This document shows, one piece after another, positions 59,501 through 64,000 of a stretch of DNA of 64,000 nucleotides (its first letter is position 1; the number at the start of each line of letters is the position of its first letter). The notes below the pieces were generated by a model. That model had not been told where the DNA came from. It did not search any database and worked only from the letters and a program-made list of their open reading frames with translations. The position numbers were made by a program, and so were the translations under genes. The stretch is from positions 7,064,501 to 7,128,500 of the forward strand of contig CM062210.1 in assembly GCA_031216445.1 (NCBI GenBank), in the 5' to 3' direction. The stretch is from Lateolabrax maculatus (lineage: Eukaryota > Chordata > Actinopteri > Acropomatiformes > Lateolabracidae).

Positions 59501-62500
59501 CTTTGGCCTGACTCTGTCGTCTGCTTTCACAATGTGTCAGCAATCAATGGCAGGTCTGATACTCCGCACACACTCACACACTCATTATGACTGCAGCACG
59601 CTAGGAGAACGGACATCTCTCTCCCTTGTTACAAAACACCAGTGGCAATATTTGAAATGATTACGATGTGTTTAGCCGAAAAAAGGGAGAAGTGATGTTG
59701 CCGGAGTGTTACGGATCTAATAGAAAAATGTCAGATCTTGCATTTAGCAGCAGAGGTGGAGAGCGGTTGATAAAAACAAAAGTGTATTTTCCACTTTATT
59801 CTAAGCTGCTTTCATCAATATTTCGATATAAACAATGGATCAAATGACTCTGTGTACTGTGAAAGGGGGCCCCTACAGGGACGAACCTGCAGGGAAATAT
59901 CACCCGACTCTGCAGTTCCCTTCAGCTCTACTTAGTGAATTAAGGTCTTTTAACTCATTGTTTTGGTTTTACGGCTCAACTTTCACTTCAAATGATCTTT
60001 TGGTTGTAAATCTCCAGGTCTTTGATTAGGCTTCTTCGTAACCTAAATCACGGTGTTAAGTTGCTCTTGAAGCTAACATGGTCGATTGATGTTGCACTAA
60101 TCCACCATTTTCTGGTGTATAGTATTAACGTATCAAATTAAAAGTTTAGCACTACAGCAGAACTTCATACAAACGCAGTTCAAGTGCTTTGGAGGGTTAT
60201 AAAATATGAACATTAATACAGTGAAGAGCACTGAAAGTAGCAGAGAGACAAAGAAAATAGATACATAGAAACAGCAATGACTAAGACAAAAATGTATGAT
60301 TTCATTACAACTCTGAACCAAGTAAAGATGTCTTGGATTTTAATAAATACAAATGGATTATATATTTGATGTCTAAAATATCCCAAATAAATCTGAGTTG
60401 AGGAAATCCAATAAAAGTTTTGCTGAGAGAAAGTCCGATAAACCCAAAACTGATTTTAGGTACTGACACTGTGTAAGTTAGTATCCTCTCTCAGTGACAC
60501 TTTTAGAACCTATTATACACTTTAATATGAAATCAATACTTATTGAATTCACAATGTCTTTTAGCAAGAGGTGTTGGATAAAACAATTACTGTTTTGACA
60601 GCGTCTGAACATCACTCAGCCAACAAGACCGGTAGAAATCAATACAGTGACACTTATGTTTCGTGACCCACGGTAAATAAGTCACTCACCCCACTTATTA
60701 GGCATTTATAAAGCTTCCAGTAAGTGACCGCAGTACATTATATTGAGCTGAGCTCAGTTGATAACTATTTCCAGTGATGGATATTACATTTTTTATTGAA
60801 TGGACATATGAAGTGTTAATTATATTTAATGTTGTAATGAGGCAACAATTAGAATCTGTCAAGATGTGAAGTTCATGGACATCATAATCAAAAGGGAAAA
60901 AAACAAGCTGCACTCAATGTTGAATTATAAAAACATGGATAAAGGCTACTTCCACCTAATTTACAGACAACAGCACAACTATTGTATATTTCATAATGAA
61001 AACACTTTATTTATGGTCAAATTCTACCAAAAACAACTACATAAAGAAGGAACATTTCTTCAAAAATCCTTAAAATTTGTGTCTATGCAGAGCGAGAGCC
61101 AGGTGTGATCCCTGATGCATTACGTCTAATATAAAACCTGTTTCATTGCCCAAATCACAATTTTACAGGATGTCACATGTTGAGGTGACAACAGGGTTTC
61201 AATGCATGTCATCACAGCATAATCACACTGCATATGATATCGCACAGAAACAACACAAGGATTTGCTTTTTCCCTGTTTCCCTCTGCTGCTCTCCACGTT
61301 TTCCAGCCCCACCCAAGTCCTGAGGAGCGAAACTACGATGGCTTTTGATATGGAAATCAAACCGCTAATTTGGTCGTACATTTTACTCCTGAGACATTAT
61401 ACCCGCTACGTGACTATTCAGCGGTCACGTCAAATAGATGAAATATTTAGTAAACATTGACATTTCTGTCATGAAACTCTTTCATCTCCTTTGAAATGCC
61501 AGAGGCAACACTGTCAGGATACTCTTTTTCGAGTATTTGTGTAAACTATATTTGAATGTGAATGACGTATTAAGAGTTTGGACCCGTCTTGCACTTATGG
61601 ATCAGAGAAAGTGTCTGAATCCAAAAAGAACAGATTTGCAGAGATGTGTGTTGTCCAATCAGAGCTGTCAGACCCACAATAAAGAGGAATAAATCGCCTG
61701 TGACCTCGTGCCTACCACAATGACTAATGCAAATTTAAACCCCTTTTAATGGAAACCCTCAACATGCTTTGTGTTTATATTTCATTGTGACATTAATAGC
61801 AGTAATTACTTTTATATTACAGCAGTTAGCCACACAATGTTTGCCTAATTTAGATCAACAGAATATTAAGCGAACACGAGACCACTTTCAAATTTCCTTT
61901 TTGTAATAAATGCAACATGTGTGACTTGTTTGAGGGTAATTGTAAACCCAATAAACTTTGAGGATATGTTTGCTTATTTGATCAGCTGGATGAGCATACA
62001 AGTTTATCAGTGGTGCAAAAGGAATTATATTTACTTTACATTTAGAGCTGCTCCGGTCAATATTTTCATTTTAATAATGGATGAAATTACTATATGTAAT
62101 GTGAAAAGGGTCATCAGTAGTTCACTTCCACTCTGCAGACCTTTTTTGTGGTTCAGTTTCAATATTCCCATCAACCTCATTTAATCTCTGCTGTCTAAAT
62201 TATCTATGCAGCACCCATCCCATAGATTTGGATGCTTTGTTAAGCCAGTTTAGGCACCAGTTGTCCAGAGCTTTTGGGAAATGGCGTTTGTTAAGGGCCG
62301 CTGAAAACATAAATATTGAATAAACAACATTACATTGTTTTTGTTGTTTAATGTTTTTTCAGTTACCGTATCTAAGTAGACAAATAAACCAACAAACGCA
62401 CTGTTGAGAAACATTACATTCCCAGGATGTCAATGTGATTTTGAATTTCGCAGTTCAGTGAACATAGTTTTCTTGCTTATGGAACAGAACTTGTTCTATT

Positions 62501-64000
62501 AGGTGATACTAACATATAAATGCTGTGTTCACATATTGTACTTTTTAGTCCACAACTTTTGTTTTACAGCTGGATTGCAAAAAAATATTAAAATCAGCTC
62601 CATCTGAACTAGCTACAAAGTGAAAATTCTCCTTACACAGTAATCAATACTAATTACCCAATGATACTATATATGGCACATTTTTCTGATATTACTTACG
62701 AGCTTTCATTAAAGAAACATTTTAAATACAGAATTTTGCTGAATTATTTCGACTACTGGCCATTATAAATAATTTGGTGACCAATTACGAGAACATGTTT
62801 CAATCACTTGGCTGATTTAGTCTGAAAATAATCAATACGATTTTCCTCTGTAGAGTTTCTTCTAACCGCCGCGGTCTGACAGTGAAGACCGCACCGAGCT
62901 GCTGATGGCCGTGTGAATGTCATTAGCTGTGTGAGTAATCCCCCGTCGCACAGAGAGTGCCTCAGTAGTGAGCCCATCCTTAACCTTTTGGGGGTCATTA
63001 TAGGCAAATAGAGACTCATTTTGATCTGATAAATAATGTCTGATATTAAATATTCAAGGACCCAGGACTTTGCCAATTAGCCAAGCTGTAGGCGGTCGAT
63101 GATGCTGCTCTGACTGCCTTCACTGTGACTGGATATGTGACCACCATACTGTCATGGCCAACTGCAAGGCTGTTGTCCCTGTTGTCCCTGTCCTGGTGGG
63201 AAAGGTGTTGTGGTGAACTTGTTAGTAAATAGTTGATTATTTATACATCCAGCAGTTGTGAAGCAGCATCATCATTAATTTAACTCCTGAGGGAAATATC
63301 CGGCTTTTTAGCTGCTAAATGCTTCACTACGTTCACCAGTTAGTCGCTCACTCTGTCTGTCTGCTGTTTGGTGCTGAGCAGGTCGTGTACAGTGGGTTTT
63401 TAGAGCTTTTCCTCTGAAATTAGCTATGAGAGCGGTGAGAGTGAACCAAAACAGTAAAGTTGTGGGCCGAACAGCAAAACAATGAGCTGAAAGTGCTGCA
63501 AAGCTGAGGGGAGCTGCATGTGATAATTCTCTATCAGCTCATTGCTACACCTCTCACATTGTCATTTGATATGTTGTTATTATAAAAATATTGATTATAG
63601 ACACTTTAATTTAACTGTTTATAGACTATTCGTAGTACGCATGACAGCAGTCTTCACAGACGTGATAGATAAGTCAATGTGATTACTGTCAAAGCAACAA
63701 ATGCAGCTGGTAACATTGGTTAACACAGGAAAAAAAAAGGGTGCTCGTTTTTCCATAGAACTAATACTTTGCATGCTGTGCATTAAATTATACTATGAAT
63801 CTAAGCAATGTAAGAGCAAAACAATCTTAAGAATTTGATTAATCTATAAAGTTAAAGTTAAACACAAATATGCTTAATTTAAATTACATAAAATGTGTGC
63901 ATAATAATCAACTAACATATTAAAGAGATTAAATTTGTTTTTTAAAATCTTATCTATAAAACTAAAATATCTTCAAGCCTGTAGATTAGCTAAAAAGCCA

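Larger units (their letters stand above)
52194..64000. other. Intergenic tract 4, no gene seen
   Basis: Both strands were read and no exon with a recognisable protein or coherent splice sites was found. The open frames of 60-116 codons in this tract are compositionally random. Non-repetitive, compact stretches at 59090-59240, 61290-61470 and 62820-63090 stand out from the AT-rich background and may be regulatory. Confidence 0.5.

Overview
The window is vertebrate nuclear DNA, most likely from a ray-finned fish of the percomorph type. It has short introns with GT-AG junctions, two recognisable vertebrate genes split into many small exons, (GT)n microsatellites, and several small transposon families that I recognise as common in percomorph genomes. 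The family recognition is from memory, so the exact species is open. No bacterial, viral or plasmid signal is present, and there is no CRISPR array, rRNA or tRNA that I can support.

Layout. (1) 1-4800: a low-complexity satellite built from A/C-only words (cgacactataaa, caacaaaaa, cgacaaaaaa). It flips to the complementary strand at about 4376 and so forms a fold-back. (2) 5583-19645, minus strand: the first 28 coding exons (1205 codons) of smchd1, the non-canonical SMC protein with a GHKL ATPase. The C-terminal third, including the hinge, is not here. The reading frame is open at the last exon, so the satellite lies in the next intron or at an assembly join. (3) 19646-20008: a 363-bp CpG-dense interval between two start codons, a presumed bidirectional promoter. 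(4) 20009-27580, plus strand: mettl4, 8 coding exons, 452 codons plus stop, complete, with the DPPW catalytic motif of MT-A70 adenine methyltransferases. (5) 27581-64000: no coding exon found. This is a gene-poor tract with interspersed repeats, microsatellites and a few unusually 'dense' non-repetitive stretches that could be conserved regulatory elements.

The two genes are head to head and both act on chromatin or nucleic-acid marks. SMCHD1 mediates epigenetic silencing and METTL4 makes N6-methyladenine-type modifications. Shared promoter control is plausible but is an inference.

Exon borders were assigned by reading both strands, requiring splice dinucleotides, keeping the frame across each junction, and comparing with human SMCHD1 and METTL4 as remembered. 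All 34 internal junctions (27 in smchd1, 7 in mettl4) keep the frame. One smchd1 junction needs a GC donor. The most unusual feature is the strand-asymmetric, inverted satellite beside smchd1. I found no wholly new gene system.
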